Positions 23,963 to 31,926 of a stretch of DNA of 39,594 nt are shown here, piece after piece; the first letter of the stretch is position 1; each line of letters starts with the position of its first letter. The notes under the pieces are model-generated. The model was given only the letters and a program-made list of their open reading frames with translations, was not told the origin of the DNA and made no database searches. Made by a program: the position numbers and the translations under genes. The DNA comes from Hyphomicrobiales bacterium (GTDB lineage: Bacteria; Pseudomonadota; Alphaproteobacteria; Rhizobiales; Rhizobiaceae), in NCBI GenBank assembly GCA_900469615.1, contig UBYA01000037.1, forward strand, positions 3,470 to 43,063, read 5' to 3'.

Positions 23963-24955
23963 TTAGGCTTCGAGCACGATGTTGGCGGCACTTTCCTTCA
24001 GCTCGACACCGAAGGCGCGCTGATAATGCTCGGCGACCAACGGACGCTCCAGCTCGTCACACTTGTTGAGGAAGGTGACGCGGAAGGCGAAGGCGACATC
24101 GCCGAAGATTTCGGCATTCTCGGCCCATGTGATGACCGTACGCGGGCTCATGACGGTCGACAGGTCGCCGTTCATGAAGGCCGCACGCGTCAGGTCGGCG
24201 ACGCGCACCATCTTGGAGACCGTGTCGCGGCCCTTGTCGTTGCGGAAGGACTTCACCTTCGCCAGCACGATGTCGACTTCGTTGTTGTGCGGCAGGTAGT
24301 TCAGGGTCGTCACGATGGACCAGCGGTCCATCTGCGCCTGGTTGATCTGCTGCGTGCCGTGATAGAGGCCGGTCGTGTCGCCGAGGCCGATGGTGTTGGC
24401 GGTCGCGAACAGGCGGAAGGCCGGGTGAGGACGGATGACGCGGCTCTGGTCGAGCAGCGTCAGGCGGCCCGACGATTCCAGCACGCGCTGGATGACGAAC
24501 ATCACGTCGGGGCGGCCGGCATCGTATTCGTCGAAGACGAGCGCGACATTGTGCTGATAGGCCCAGGGCAGGATACCGTCCTTGAATTCCGTGACCTGCA
24601 GGCCGTCCTTGACGACGATCGCATCCTTGCCGACGAGATCGATACGGCTGACATGGCTGTCGAGGTTGATACGCACGCAAGGCCAGTTGAGGCGAGCGGC
24701 AACCTGCTCGATATGAGAGGATTTGCCCGTGCCGTGATAGCCCGAAATCATCACGCGGCGGTTGTGCGCGAAGCCGGCGAGGATGGCGAGCGTGGTCTCG
24801 CGGTCGAAGAGATAGTCCGTATCCAGATCCGGCACGTAGGCGCTGCCCTGGCTGTAGGCGGGAACGCGAATGTCGGAATCAATGCCGAAAACGTCACGGA
24901 CCGAAACGGTGGTGTCGGGAACTTCGGAAATATCAAGGTCAATCTTGCTCATCAT
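23963..24955 (-). CDS. cobS: Cobaltochelatase subunit CobS
   Basis: AAA+ ATPase (MoxR-like) of 330 residues that drives cobalt insertion with CobT and CobN. Walker A G-Y-H-G-T-G-K-S at 72-79, Walker B with A-L-V-F-D-E-Y-D-A-G, sensor 1 in L-F-A-T-A-N-T. The N-terminus M-M-S-K-I-D-L-D-I-S is the rhizobial one; GGAG lies 4 and 7 bases before the two adjacent ATGs (24955, 24952), so either could be used. The frame is open far upstream but has no family similarity there. I looked for a B12 riboswitch in the leader and saw none convincing. Confidence 0.96.
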   Translation of the reverse strand: MMSKIDLDISEVPDTTVSVRDVFGIDSDIRVPAYSQGSAYVPDLDTDYLFDRETTLAILAGFAHNRRVMISGYHGTGKSSHIEQVAARLNWPCVRINLDSHVSRIDLVGKDAIVVKDGLQVTEFKDGILPWAYQHNVALVFDEYDAGRPDVMFVIQRVLESSGRLTLLDQSRVIRPHPAFRLFATANTIGLGDTTGLYHGTQQINQAQMDRWSIVTTLNYLPHNNEVDIVLAKVKSFRNDKGRDTVSKMVRVADLTRAAFMNGDLSTVMSPRTVITWAENAEIFGDVAFAFRVTFLNKCDELERPLVAEHYQRAFGVELKESAANIVLEA

Positions 24956-25259
24956 GTCTCCAGGGCGGGTGCTCTCACCCTGCCATATCAAACTCATCCG
25001 CCTTATCCGAAACGCCGCGGCTTTTTGCCCGCATCCGCTCGGTCGGAACAGCGGCGATACTTCTCCGGGACTAAAGCAAAATCTCGGCGCGATGAAATGA
25101 TCGCTTGCGAGCATCCTTGAACAGAGTCCCGGACAAGAAACGCCGCGTCCGGAAAGTTGGCCGAGGTGCAGCCAGCCAAATGCGCACCCTGCCGCGGTTA
25201 CCCGCAGCTTCAGCCGATTTGGACCATACCTGATTGAAGGCGGAGAGCAAGGACAGGAA
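24956..25259 (-). other. 304-base gap upstream of cobS
   Basis: Leader and promoter region of cobS and downstream region of the J-domain gene. A short inverted repeat, CAGGG and CCCTG, at 24961-24983 lies close to the cobS ribosome binding site. No convincing gene, T-run terminator or cobalamin box (consensus A-G-Y-C-A-G-G-A-G-A-C-C) was found; a partial look-alike CCTGGAGACAT at the start codon is the Shine-Dalgarno site. Confidence 0.5.
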
Positions 25260-25880
25260 TTAACAAAAACCGTTCTGTTTCAATAATTGATAGGCCTGAA
25301 TGACCGCGCGGAAGCGCTCCTCGGAGCCGCGATCGCCGCCATTGGCGTCGGGATGGTGCATTTTGACCAATTCCTTGTAGCGGCGCTTGATTTCCGGCGC
25401 CGTGGCGGCAGCGCCAAGCCCCATGGTGTCGAACGCCTTCGCTTCGAGCGTTTTCAGCTTGCGCTGCTGTGGGAAACGCGGCCCGCGCCCCTGTCCCTCC
25501 CCTTCCTTGACGAAGCCGAAGGGGTCTCGCACGCGGGAATAACTGCCGGAGCGGACATCGGAATGAAGCGGACTGTTCTTGGCGGCCTTGTTGACCCCGA
25601 CCGTCCAGGTCGGACGGTGGCCCGTAATGGCTTCCTTCTGGTAGCGCGCGATCTCGCCGTCCGAGAGGCCGGAAAAATAATTGTAGCCCTTGTTGTATTC
25701 CTTGACGTGCTCGAAGCAGAACAGGAAGAACTGCCCTTCCGCATTGCGCCCGACAGGGGCGCGATGCGTACCGTGCTTGTCGCAGCCGTCCCACTGGCAC
25801 GTCGGCGGCCCCTGCTCGGGCTCCTGCGCGCGCTTGCGGCGGGTACGGATGCGATCGAAATATTTTGAATCAAGTCTCAT
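25260..25880 (-). CDS. J-domain protein with N-terminal zinc-finger-like segment
   Basis: A 206-residue protein with a C-terminal J domain (about 148-203) holding the H-P-D tripeptide at 176-178, so it should stimulate an Hsp70 (DnaK-type) ATPase. The N-terminal half has Cys28, Cys33, Cys55 and His58 in a C-x4-C...C-x2-H layout that could bind zinc, then a basic, aromatic segment (G-Y-N-Y-F-S-G-L-S). J domain at the C-terminus and no G/F or substrate domain make it a type III J-protein; client unknown. It lies upstream of cobS (305 bases apart) and divergent from bolA, an arrangement I recall in Rhizobiales. ATG 25880 is the first in frame. Confidence 0.87.
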   Translation of the reverse strand: MRLDSKYFDRIRTRRKRAQEPEQGPPTCQWDGCDKHGTHRAPVGRNAEGQFFLFCFEHVKEYNKGYNYFSGLSDGEIARYQKEAITGHRPTWTVGVNKAAKNSPLHSDVRSGSYSRVRDPFGFVKEGEGQGRGPRFPQQRKLKTLEAKAFDTMGLGAAATAPEIKRRYKELVKMHHPDANGGDRGSEERFRAVIQAYQLLKQNGFC

Positions 25881-25988
25881 AGCGCCCTAATTATGGGGCC
25901 TCGATTACCCCACAACAAGAATTGACAAATGGGAATGTTGCAGGCTTTGTGGGAGCCTTTTTTTCGCAACGGAGGTCGACGCGGGAAT

Positions 25989-26276
25989 ATGGAAACGACA
26001 CTTAAATCCCGCATCGAGAAGAAGCTCGGGGATGCCTTCGCGCCCGAGCGCCTGGTCGTCATCAATGAAAGCCATCTGCATGCCGGCCACCAGCCCGACA
26101 TGACCGGAACCGGCGAGACTCATATAAGAGTTCGCATCGTCTCCGCCAAGTTCGCGGGAATGCCGCGCCTGGCGCGCCACAGGGCAATCAACGAGCTTTT
26201 GAAGCCCGAACTGGATGCCGGGCTGCATGCGCTGGCGGTAGAGCCTGCCGCGCCGGGCGAAGCCGTGCGCTGGTAG
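25989..26276 (+). CDS. BolA family protein
   Basis: A 95-residue BolA-like protein. Typical features are I-E-K-K-L near the N-terminus, the E-S-H-L-H-A-G-H segment carrying the conserved histidines, T-H-I-R-V-R-I-V-S and R-L-A-R-H-R-A-I-N-E-L-L, the helix with the invariant histidine. BolA proteins pair with monothiol glutaredoxins through a shared [2Fe-2S] cluster and influence iron regulation and morphology. ATG 25989 begins the conserved domain; the frame is open from 25929 but adds 20 residues unlike the family. A TTGACA lies at 25922-25927 without a good -10. The end converges on the CorC-like gene after 16 bases. Confidence 0.92.
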   Translation: METTLKSRIEKKLGDAFAPERLVVINESHLHAGHQPDMTGTGETHIRVRIVSAKFAGMPRLARHRAINELLKPELDAGLHALAVEPAAPGEAVRW

Positions 26277-26292
26277 CGCTGCGGGAGGCAGC

Positions 26293-27603
26293 CTATTCGG
26301 GCTTTGCCTCTTCCGTCTCGGCGGGGCGGATGCGCAGCTTGGTGATGCGATTCTTCTCCCGCTTCATGACGATGAAGCGCTTGCCGTAGAAGGTGAAGGC
26401 CTGGCGCTCTTCCGGGATGGTCATCGATTCGTGGATGACGAGGCCGGCGATCGTCGTCGCCTCCTCGTCGGGCAGGTCCCAGTCGAGCGCGCGGTTGAGA
26501 TCGCGAATCGGCACGACGCCGTCGACGACGATCGAGCCGTCGGCCTCCTGACGTACGCCCTGGATATCGAGGTCGTGCTCGTCGGCGATATCGCCGACAA
26601 TCTCCTCCAGGATATCTTCCAGCGTCACGATACCCTGCACCTCGCCATACTCGTCGACAACGACGGCAAAATGCTGCTTGCGGCGCAGGAAGGCGTTGAG
26701 CTGGTCCTCGAGATTGGTGCTGTCGGGCACGAACCAGGGCTTTTGCGCGATCTTGACGATGTCGAGGTTTTCCGGCTCGACATTCGGCTCCGCCAGGGCT
26801 CTCAGCAGATCCTTGGCGTGGACGACGCCGATGATATTGTCGATCGAGCCGCGCCAGAGCGGCATGCGCGTATAGGGACTGTCGAGGATGGCGCGCACCA
26901 CCACTTCGGGCAGGTCGTCGGCGTTGATGGCGCGCATCGCCGTGCGGTGCACCATGATATCGGAAAGTTCGAGCTCGCCGAGATCGAGCACGCCGCCCAG
27001 CCGGTCGCGGTCGGCCTTGACCACCGATCCCTCGCGATGAAGCAGGTCCACAGCGCCGCGCAACTCCTCATGCGCCGACAGCATCGACACTTCCTTGGAG
27101 AGATTGATGCCGAACAGGCCCAGGATCCAGCGGACGATGGCGTTGACGAAACTCGACACGGGGCCGACGACGGCGACGAACAGCCGCACGATTCCCGCGA
27201 CATTGAGCGCAAACCGATCCGGCGTCGAAATCGCCCAGCTCTTCGGCAGGACTTCGGCGAAAATCACGAGGATGACGGTCATGGCCGCCGTCGCCAGCGC
27301 GACGCCGGAATTGCCGAACAGGCCGAGGAAGACGCTGGTCGCCAGCGAGGAAGACAGAATGTTCGCGAGGTTGTTGCCGATCAGCAAGGCGCCGATCAGC
27401 CGGTCGCGGCGCTCGATAAGACCGCGCACCACGCCGGCGCGTTCGTCGCCGTTGGCTTCCAGCGTGTGGATGCGGGTGCGCGAGACGGCGGTGAGCGCCG
27501 TCTCCGATCCCGAAAAGAAGGCTGACAGCAGCACGAGCACGATGATCGAGGCGATCTCGGGCCAATATTCGAACAATACAGCCAGCGTGCCCTCGACCGT
27601 CAT
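26293..27603 (-). CDS. HlyC/CorC family membrane protein (CNNM-CBS-CorC_HlyC)
   Basis: 436 residues in three parts: a DUF21/CNNM membrane domain with helices in about 1-195 (S-A-F-F-S-G-S-E-T-A-L near residue 26 is diagnostic), a CBS pair (about 210-335) and a C-terminal CorC_HlyC domain (about 350-430). Relatives act in Mg2+/Co2+ efflux or in membrane homeostasis; 'hemolysin' in old names is misleading. It starts 1 base inside the aroB stop (TGATG), forming the last gene of aroK-aroB-corC; the functional reason for that conserved grouping is unknown. Confidence 0.93.
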   Translation of the reverse strand: MTVEGTLAVLFEYWPEIASIIVLVLLSAFFSGSETALTAVSRTRIHTLEANGDERAGVVRGLIERRDRLIGALLIGNNLANILSSSLATSVFLGLFGNSGVALATAAMTVILVIFAEVLPKSWAISTPDRFALNVAGIVRLFVAVVGPVSSFVNAIVRWILGLFGINLSKEVSMLSAHEELRGAVDLLHREGSVVKADRDRLGGVLDLGELELSDIMVHRTAMRAINADDLPEVVVRAILDSPYTRMPLWRGSIDNIIGVVHAKDLLRALAEPNVEPENLDIVKIAQKPWFVPDSTNLEDQLNAFLRRKQHFAVVVDEYGEVQGIVTLEDILEEIVGDIADEHDLDIQGVRQEADGSIVVDGVVPIRDLNRALDWDLPDEEATTIAGLVIHESMTIPEERQAFTFYGKRFIVMKREKNRITKLRIRPAETEEAKPE

Positions 27604-28733
27604 CAGGGATGTTTTTCCTTGAGGAAGCTCAGGACTTCGGAAGACGGCACGTCGTCCGCAACGAAGGACTGGCCGATGCCATGGGTCAGGATGAAGGTGA
27701 GCTTGCCGCTCTTGACCTTCTTGTCCTGCGCGATCGCGTCCATCAGCGTTTCGGCCGGCGGCAGATCGCCGGGGATGTCGCCCATCCGGGTCGGCAAGCC
27801 CACGGCCTTCAAATGCGCCTCGACGCGCTTCGCATCGTCGGGACTGGCCAGGTTGAGGCGCGCGGAAAACTCATGCGCCAGCACCATGCCGATGGCGACA
27901 CCCTCGCCATGCACCAGGCGGCGGCTGTCGTAGGCCGTGGCCGCTTCGAGCGCGTGGCCGAAGGTATGGCCGAGATTGAGCAGGGCGCGCGGGCCGTTTT
28001 CGCGCTCGTCGGCAACCACGACATCGGATTTTGCCTGACAGCTTGCCGCGATCGCCTCGATGCGGGCCGCGCCGCCGGCAAAGACCTGGCGCCAGTTGGC
28101 CTCGAGCCAGGCGAAGAAATCCGGTTTGTCGATCAGGCCGTATTTGGCGACTTCGGCGTAGCCGGCGCGGAATTCACGCTCGCTGAGCGTATTCAGCGCG
28201 TCGGTATCGGCAAGCACGAGATCGGGCTGATGGAAGACGCCGACGAGGTTCTTGCCGTGATGGGTGTTGATGCCGGTCTTGCCGCCGACGGACGAATCCA
28301 CCTGTGCCAGAAGAGATGTCGGAATCTGCACGAAGCGGACGCCCCGGCGCACGATGCCGGCGGCAAAGCCGGAGAGATCGCCGATGACGCCGCCGCCGAG
28401 CGCGATGACCGCATCGTTGCGCTCCACGCGGGCGGTCAGCACAGCATCACAGACCGTCATGAGGTGCTCGAAGCTCTTGGTCTTTTCGCCGGCCGGCAGG
28501 ACGAGGCTGGACGCCTGGATGCCCGCGGCCTCCAGGCTTGCGACCAATGCGGCGAGATAATGCGGCGCGACGTTTTCATCCGTGATCACCGCCGCCTTGC
28601 GGCCCTTCAGCCGTGCGGCGATCTCGCGCCCCGCGCGGGCGATCAGCCCGGGGCCGATCAGGATGTCATAGGCACGCTCGCCGAGAGGCACACGCACGAG
28701 ACGCTCGGCGGAGGCTGGTGTGATCGCATTCAT
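27603..28733 (-). CDS. aroB: 3-dehydroquinate synthase
   Basis: Second enzyme of the shikimate pathway: cyclises DAHP to 3-dehydroquinate with NAD+ and a metal ion. 376 residues. Seen: G-G-G-V-I-G-D-L-S-G-F at about 113 (NAD site), P-T-S-L-L-A-Q-V-D-S-S-V-G-G-K-T-G (about 137-153), metal-site residues in E-V-x-K-Y-G, L-N-L-G-H-T-F-G-H-A-L-E and H-G-E-G-V-A-I-G-M. Start overlaps the aroK stop by 4 bases (ATGA) and its stop overlaps the next start, so the three genes are translated in series. Confidence 0.96.
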   Translation of the reverse strand: MNAITPASAERLVRVPLGERAYDILIGPGLIARAGREIAARLKGRKAAVITDENVAPHYLAALVASLEAAGIQASSLVLPAGEKTKSFEHLMTVCDAVLTARVERNDAVIALGGGVIGDLSGFAAGIVRRGVRFVQIPTSLLAQVDSSVGGKTGINTHHGKNLVGVFHQPDLVLADTDALNTLSEREFRAGYAEVAKYGLIDKPDFFAWLEANWRQVFAGGAARIEAIAASCQAKSDVVVADERENGPRALLNLGHTFGHALEAATAYDSRRLVHGEGVAIGMVLAHEFSARLNLASPDDAKRVEAHLKAVGLPTRMGDIPGDLPPAETLMDAIAQDKKVKSGKLTFILTHGIGQSFVADDVPSSEVLSFLKEKHP

Positions 28734-29323
28734 GTTCGCTTGCTTTCTGATGTCTTTCCCTCGGCGATCGCAGCAAGGACTTCCTTGACCATGACATCCT
28801 TGCCCACATCGCGGGAGAGAACCGTGAGATCGGCTTCCGCATAGATCGGATAGCGCGCGTTCATCAGGTTCTCGAGGGTCTGTTTCGGATTCTCGGTCTT
28901 AAGCAGGGGACGCGTGTCGCGCTTGTTGACCCGGTCCCACAGCACATCGAGATCGGCCTTGAGCCAGACGGAGAGGCTGCCGCGCTTGACGTGCAGGCGC
29001 GTGCTGTCGTTGATGAAAGCACCGCCGCCCGTCGAAACCACACGCGGGCCGCCGCGCAGCAGCCGCTTGATCACCCGCGTTTCCAGCGCCCGGAATTCCT
29101 GCTCGCCATAGGCGGCGAACAGTTCGGCGATCGTCATGCGCGAGACCCGCTCGATCTCCACATCCGTATCGACGAAGGGAATGCCGAGCTGCTGGGCGAG
29201 AAGCCGCCCGATCGAGGATTTTCCCGCCCCCATCAGTCCGACAAGGACAAGATTGCGCTGACCCAGCGCAACGCGCGCCTTGTCTTTCAGGCTTTCGGCA
29301 AGGGTCAGAACGTGTTCACTCAT
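28730..29323 (-). CDS. aroK: Shikimate kinase
   Basis: P-loop kinase of 197 residues that phosphorylates shikimate to shikimate 3-phosphate. Walker A G-L-M-G-A-G-K-S (29-36), shikimate-binding Asp52/Asp54 and Arg78 (E-F-R-A-L-E), and the G-G-G triad at 99-101 are intact; the lid Arg is in R-D-T-R-P-L-L. The N-terminus carries about 20 residues more than the E. coli enzyme, usual in rhizobia. ATG 29323 chosen; the frame is open to 29407 in the divergent promoter region, and GTG 29335 is an alternative. First gene of aroK-aroB-corC. Confidence 0.95.
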   Translation of the reverse strand: MSEHVLTLAESLKDKARVALGQRNLVLVGLMGAGKSSIGRLLAQQLGIPFVDTDVEIERVSRMTIAELFAAYGEQEFRALETRVIKRLLRGGPRVVSTGGGAFINDSTRLHVKRGSLSVWLKADLDVLWDRVNKRDTRPLLKTENPKQTLENLMNARYPIYAEADLTVLSRDVGKDVMVKEVLAAIAEGKTSESKRT

Positions 29324-29484
29324 CGGGCCATTCACAATTTCTTTGGAAACGGTATCGTCAAATGCGCCGGTAGCGTCAAGACGCCGCTGCCGTAAACATG
29401 TCTGCAATATCCTTCAGCTAACCCTTGAAGGACATAATTATTGCGCATCGCCGCGCCAATGAACGGGAGAAGGAGAGTTCTCGA

Positions 29485-29652
29485 ATGCCAACCCTGTTTC
29501 GCTTCCTTGTCATCTGCGCGGTCATCGCCGGATCGATATATGGAGCGATGTGGGCGCTCGTGCTCTTCGTCGATCCGCAGCCGCGCGATGTGACGATCCG
29601 CATTCCGTCGGAACGCCTCAACCCACCGGCCACCGGTTCGCTGAAACCATGA
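29485..29652 (+). CDS. 55-residue single-pass membrane protein upstream of xerD
   Basis: Short protein with one clear membrane helix (about 5-27, L-V-I-C-A-V-I-A-G-S-I-Y-G-A-M-W) and a short extracytoplasmic tail with V-D-P-Q-P-R-x-V-T-I-R-I-P. Translation is well supported: GAGAAGGAGAG lies 9 bases before ATG 29485, and the stop overlaps the xerD start by 4 bases (ATGA). I recall similar small proteins at this place in rhizobia, but know no function. It may serve mainly to couple translation of xerD or may be a genuine membrane microprotein. Confidence 0.75.
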   Translation: MPTLFRFLVICAVIAGSIYGAMWALVLFVDPQPRDVTIRIPSERLNPPATGSLKP

Positions 29653-30638
29653 GCGCACAAGCTATGACCGTGAAAACCGGCACGAGAGATCTGGGCCGAG
29701 TGCATCTGGAAGCCTTCCTGGAGATGATGAGCGCCGAGCGCGGCGCGGCGGTCAACACGCTGCAATCCTACGAGCGCGATCTCGACGATCTCCATTCCTT
29801 CCTGTCCGAACGGGGCGTCCGCCTGACGGAGGCCGGCTCCGGCGAGCTCGGCGCCTATCTTTCCAGCCTGTCGAGCCAGGGCTTCAAGCCGTCCTCCCAG
29901 GCCCGGCGGCTTTCCGCCATGCGGCAGTTCTACAAGTTCCTCTATGCGGAAGGTCTGCGCACGGACGATCCTACGGGAATCCTCGATGCGCCCAGGAAGG
30001 GCCGCGCTCTTCCGAAGACCATGGGCGTCGAGGAGGTGACGAGGCTTCTGACCCAGGCGGAACAGGAAGCCGCGCTCGAAGGGCCGGACCGGCTTCAGCG
30101 CCTGCGCATGCTGGTGCTCCTGGAAATGCTCTACGCTACCGGCATGCGTGTCAGCGAACTCATTTCGCTGCCGGCCAAGGTGCTGGATCAGGAAGGGCGC
30201 TTCCTGATGATCCGCGGCAAGGGAAACAAGGAACGGCTGGTGCCGCTGTCGCAATCGGCCATGTCGGCGCTGAAGGCCTATGGCCGGCTGCAGGCGGAGC
30301 TTGCGGCAAACGCCAAGCAACCTGCGCCTGAAAGCCCATGGCTTTTTTCCGCCGCCTCGAAGCAAGGCTACCTGCCGCGCCAGGTCTTCGCGCGCGATCT
30401 CAAGGACCTTGCCATTCGGGCGGGCCTGACGCCTTCGAAGATCTCGCCGCATGTGATGCGCCATGCCTTCGCAAGCCATCTTCTCGCCAACGGCGCGGAC
30501 CTGCGCGTGGTGCAGGAACTTCTCGGCCATTCGGACATTTCGACCACGCAAATCTACACACATGTGCTGGAAGAACGCCTTCATCGGCTGGTCCAGACGC
30601 ATCACCCCCTTGCCAAACAGGCAAAAAAACAGGATTAG
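29649..30638 (+). CDS. xerD: Tyrosine recombinase XerD
   Basis: Chromosome-dimer resolution recombinase acting at dif with XerC and FtsK, 329 residues. The SAM-like N-terminal domain (about 15-105) and catalytic domain are complete: Arg167, Lys191 (R-G-K-G-N-K), His268, Arg271 (H-x-x-R), His294 (L-G-H-S) and nucleophile Tyr303. It starts inside the end of the small membrane protein gene; Met6 is a possible alternative start. accA follows after 63 bases. The neighbourhood with shikimate genes is conserved in Rhizobiaceae as far as I recall. Confidence 0.95.
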   Translation: MSAQAMTVKTGTRDLGRVHLEAFLEMMSAERGAAVNTLQSYERDLDDLHSFLSERGVRLTEAGSGELGAYLSSLSSQGFKPSSQARRLSAMRQFYKFLYAEGLRTDDPTGILDAPRKGRALPKTMGVEEVTRLLTQAEQEAALEGPDRLQRLRMLVLLEMLYATGMRVSELISLPAKVLDQEGRFLMIRGKGNKERLVPLSQSAMSALKAYGRLQAELAANAKQPAPESPWLFSAASKQGYLPRQVFARDLKDLAIRAGLTPSKISPHVMRHAFASHLLANGADLRVVQELLGHSDISTTQIYTHVLEERLHRLVQTHHPLAKQAKKQD

Positions 30639-30701
30639 GACCGGCATACAGGCCAAAGCCGCCGTCTCTCGTCACGGGCAAAAGGATCGGAAACGCACCT
30701 C

Positions 30702-31655
30702 ATGCACAATTATCTGGACTTCGAAAAACCCATCTCGGATCTCGAAGGCAAGATTCACGAGCTCAAGAAACTGGCGAGCGAAGACGAAAGCATCGACACT
30801 TCGGACGAAGTCGGGCGGCTTGAAATCCGCGTCCGCGAGGCGATGGTCGATATCTACTCCAAGCTCAATGCCTGGCAGAAGACGCAGGTCGCGCGTCACC
30901 CGCAGCGCCCGCATTTCGTCGACTATGCCAATACGCTGTTCACGGAATTCACGCCGCTGGCCGGCGACCGCACCTTTTCCGAGGATGCCGCCATCCAGGC
31001 CGGCTTTGCCCGCTTTCGCGGCCAGCCCGTCGCCCTTATCGGCCAGGAAAAGGGCAACGACACCAAAAGCCGCCTGAAGCACAATTTCGGCAGCGCCCGG
31101 CCGGAAGGCTATCGCAAGGCGATCCGCATTCTCGAAATGGCCGACCGTTTCCAGCTTCCGGTCATCACGCTCGTCGACACGGCCGGCGCCTATCCGGGCG
31201 TGGGCGCGGAAGAGCGCGGCCAGGCAGAAGCAATCGCCCGCTCCACCGAGATGTGTCTCGGCGTGAAAGTGCCGATCGTCTCCCTCGTCATCGGCGAAGG
31301 CGGCTCCGGCGGCGCCATCGCGATTGCCGTCGGCAACCGCGTCTACATGCTCGAACATTCGATCTACAGCGTGATTTCGCCCGAAGGCGCGGCCTCGATC
31401 CTCTGGCGCGATTCAACCCGCGCCAAGGAAGCTGCGACCAATATGAAGATCACCGCCGAAGACCTGAAGGGCCTCGGCATCATCGACGGTATCATCCCCG
31501 AGCCCCTCGGCGGCGCGCATCGCGATCCCGCTGCCGTGATTGCCTCGGCGGGCGATACGATTGCGAACGCGCTCGGCGAACTTTCCAGCCGCTCGGGCGA
31601 ACAGCTTCGCAACGACCGGCGTCAGAAATTCCTCTCCATGGGGCGGAATCTCTAG
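30702..31655 (+). CDS. accA: Acetyl-CoA carboxylase carboxyltransferase subunit alpha
   Basis: Alpha subunit of the carboxyltransferase that forms malonyl-CoA from carboxybiotin and acetyl-CoA, the committed step of fatty-acid synthesis. 317 residues, usual length. Signs: N-terminal helical part with L-D-F-E-K-P-I, then the crotonase-like fold with P-V-I-T-L-V-D-T-A-G-A-Y-P-G, E-G-G-S-G-G-A-I-A-I-A, and the end of the fold I-S-P-E-G-A-A-S-I-L-W. Start ATG 30702 has AACGCACCTC upstream, a weak binding site. A hairpin follows the stop. Confidence 0.96.
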   Translation: MHNYLDFEKPISDLEGKIHELKKLASEDESIDTSDEVGRLEIRVREAMVDIYSKLNAWQKTQVARHPQRPHFVDYANTLFTEFTPLAGDRTFSEDAAIQAGFARFRGQPVALIGQEKGNDTKSRLKHNFGSARPEGYRKAIRILEMADRFQLPVITLVDTAGAYPGVGAEERGQAEAIARSTEMCLGVKVPIVSLVIGEGGSGGAIAIAVGNRVYMLEHSIYSVISPEGAASILWRDSTRAKEAATNMKITAEDLKGLGIIDGIIPEPLGGAHRDPAAVIASAGDTIANALGELSSRSGEQLRNDRRQKFLSMGRNL

Positions 31656-31665
31656 GAGCATCGGG

Positions 31666-31681
31666 TCCGGCTTCAGCCGGA
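31666..31681 (+). terminator. Hairpin after accA
   Basis: TCCGGC-TTCA-GCCGGA, a perfect 6-bp stem with a tetraloop, 10 bases after the accA stop. No T-run; it may be a 3'-end structure or a partial terminator. Confidence 0.4.
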
Positions 31682-31724
31682 ACTCGGCCGATCAGAGGCG
31701 TATTCGAAAAAATTGATCGCGAAA

Positions 31725-31761
31725 AACGGGAATGAGGCCAAATCTTGGCCACATTTCCGTT
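31725..31761. repeat. Long inverted repeat between accA and the transpeptidase gene
   Basis: Arms of 17 bases at 31725-31741 and 31745-31761 pair with one G-U and one A-A mismatch around a 3-base loop (ATC). The conserved inner part is GGCCAA/TTGGCC. It may be an intergenic palindromic repeat unit, or part of a leader RNA or small RNA. No T-run follows. Confidence 0.5.
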
Positions 31762-31870
31762 ATCGAAGCTCTTATGGCAAAGAAAAGCTTGCCGACGCGT
31801 TGCGGGCAGGTCATAGGCTGGTAAGGAATTCTCAAGTATAAACCGTCTATGATTCCGTTTCATGCTTCGA

Positions 31871-31905
31871 GGGGAGTGGCGAAACAGATCGAACTGCCAC
31901 TCTTC
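31871..31905 (+). promoter_or_regulatory. Leader hairpin before the L,D-transpeptidase gene
   Basis: GGGGAGTGGC (31871-31880) pairs with GCCACTCTTC (31896-31905) over 10 bp including two G-U pairs, with a 15-base loop. It lies 21 bases before ATG 31927 and would be in the mRNA leader. The start has a weak ribosome binding site, so the hairpin could influence expression. Confidence 0.4.
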
Positions 31906-31926
31906 GCATTTATGGGCTAAGTCAGA

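Noticed and set aside
24945..24990. Cobalamin riboswitch before cobS
   Set aside because: Only a short B12-box look-alike that is the Shine-Dalgarno region; no multi-stem aptamer and the leader is short.
25922..25950. TTGACA before bolA as promoter
   Set aside because: The -35 is perfect but the sequence at -10 spacing is CTTTGT; too weak to call.
26431..27525. Antisense frame over the CorC-like gene
   Set aside because: Asp/His/Arg-rich mirror translation, no ribosome binding site.
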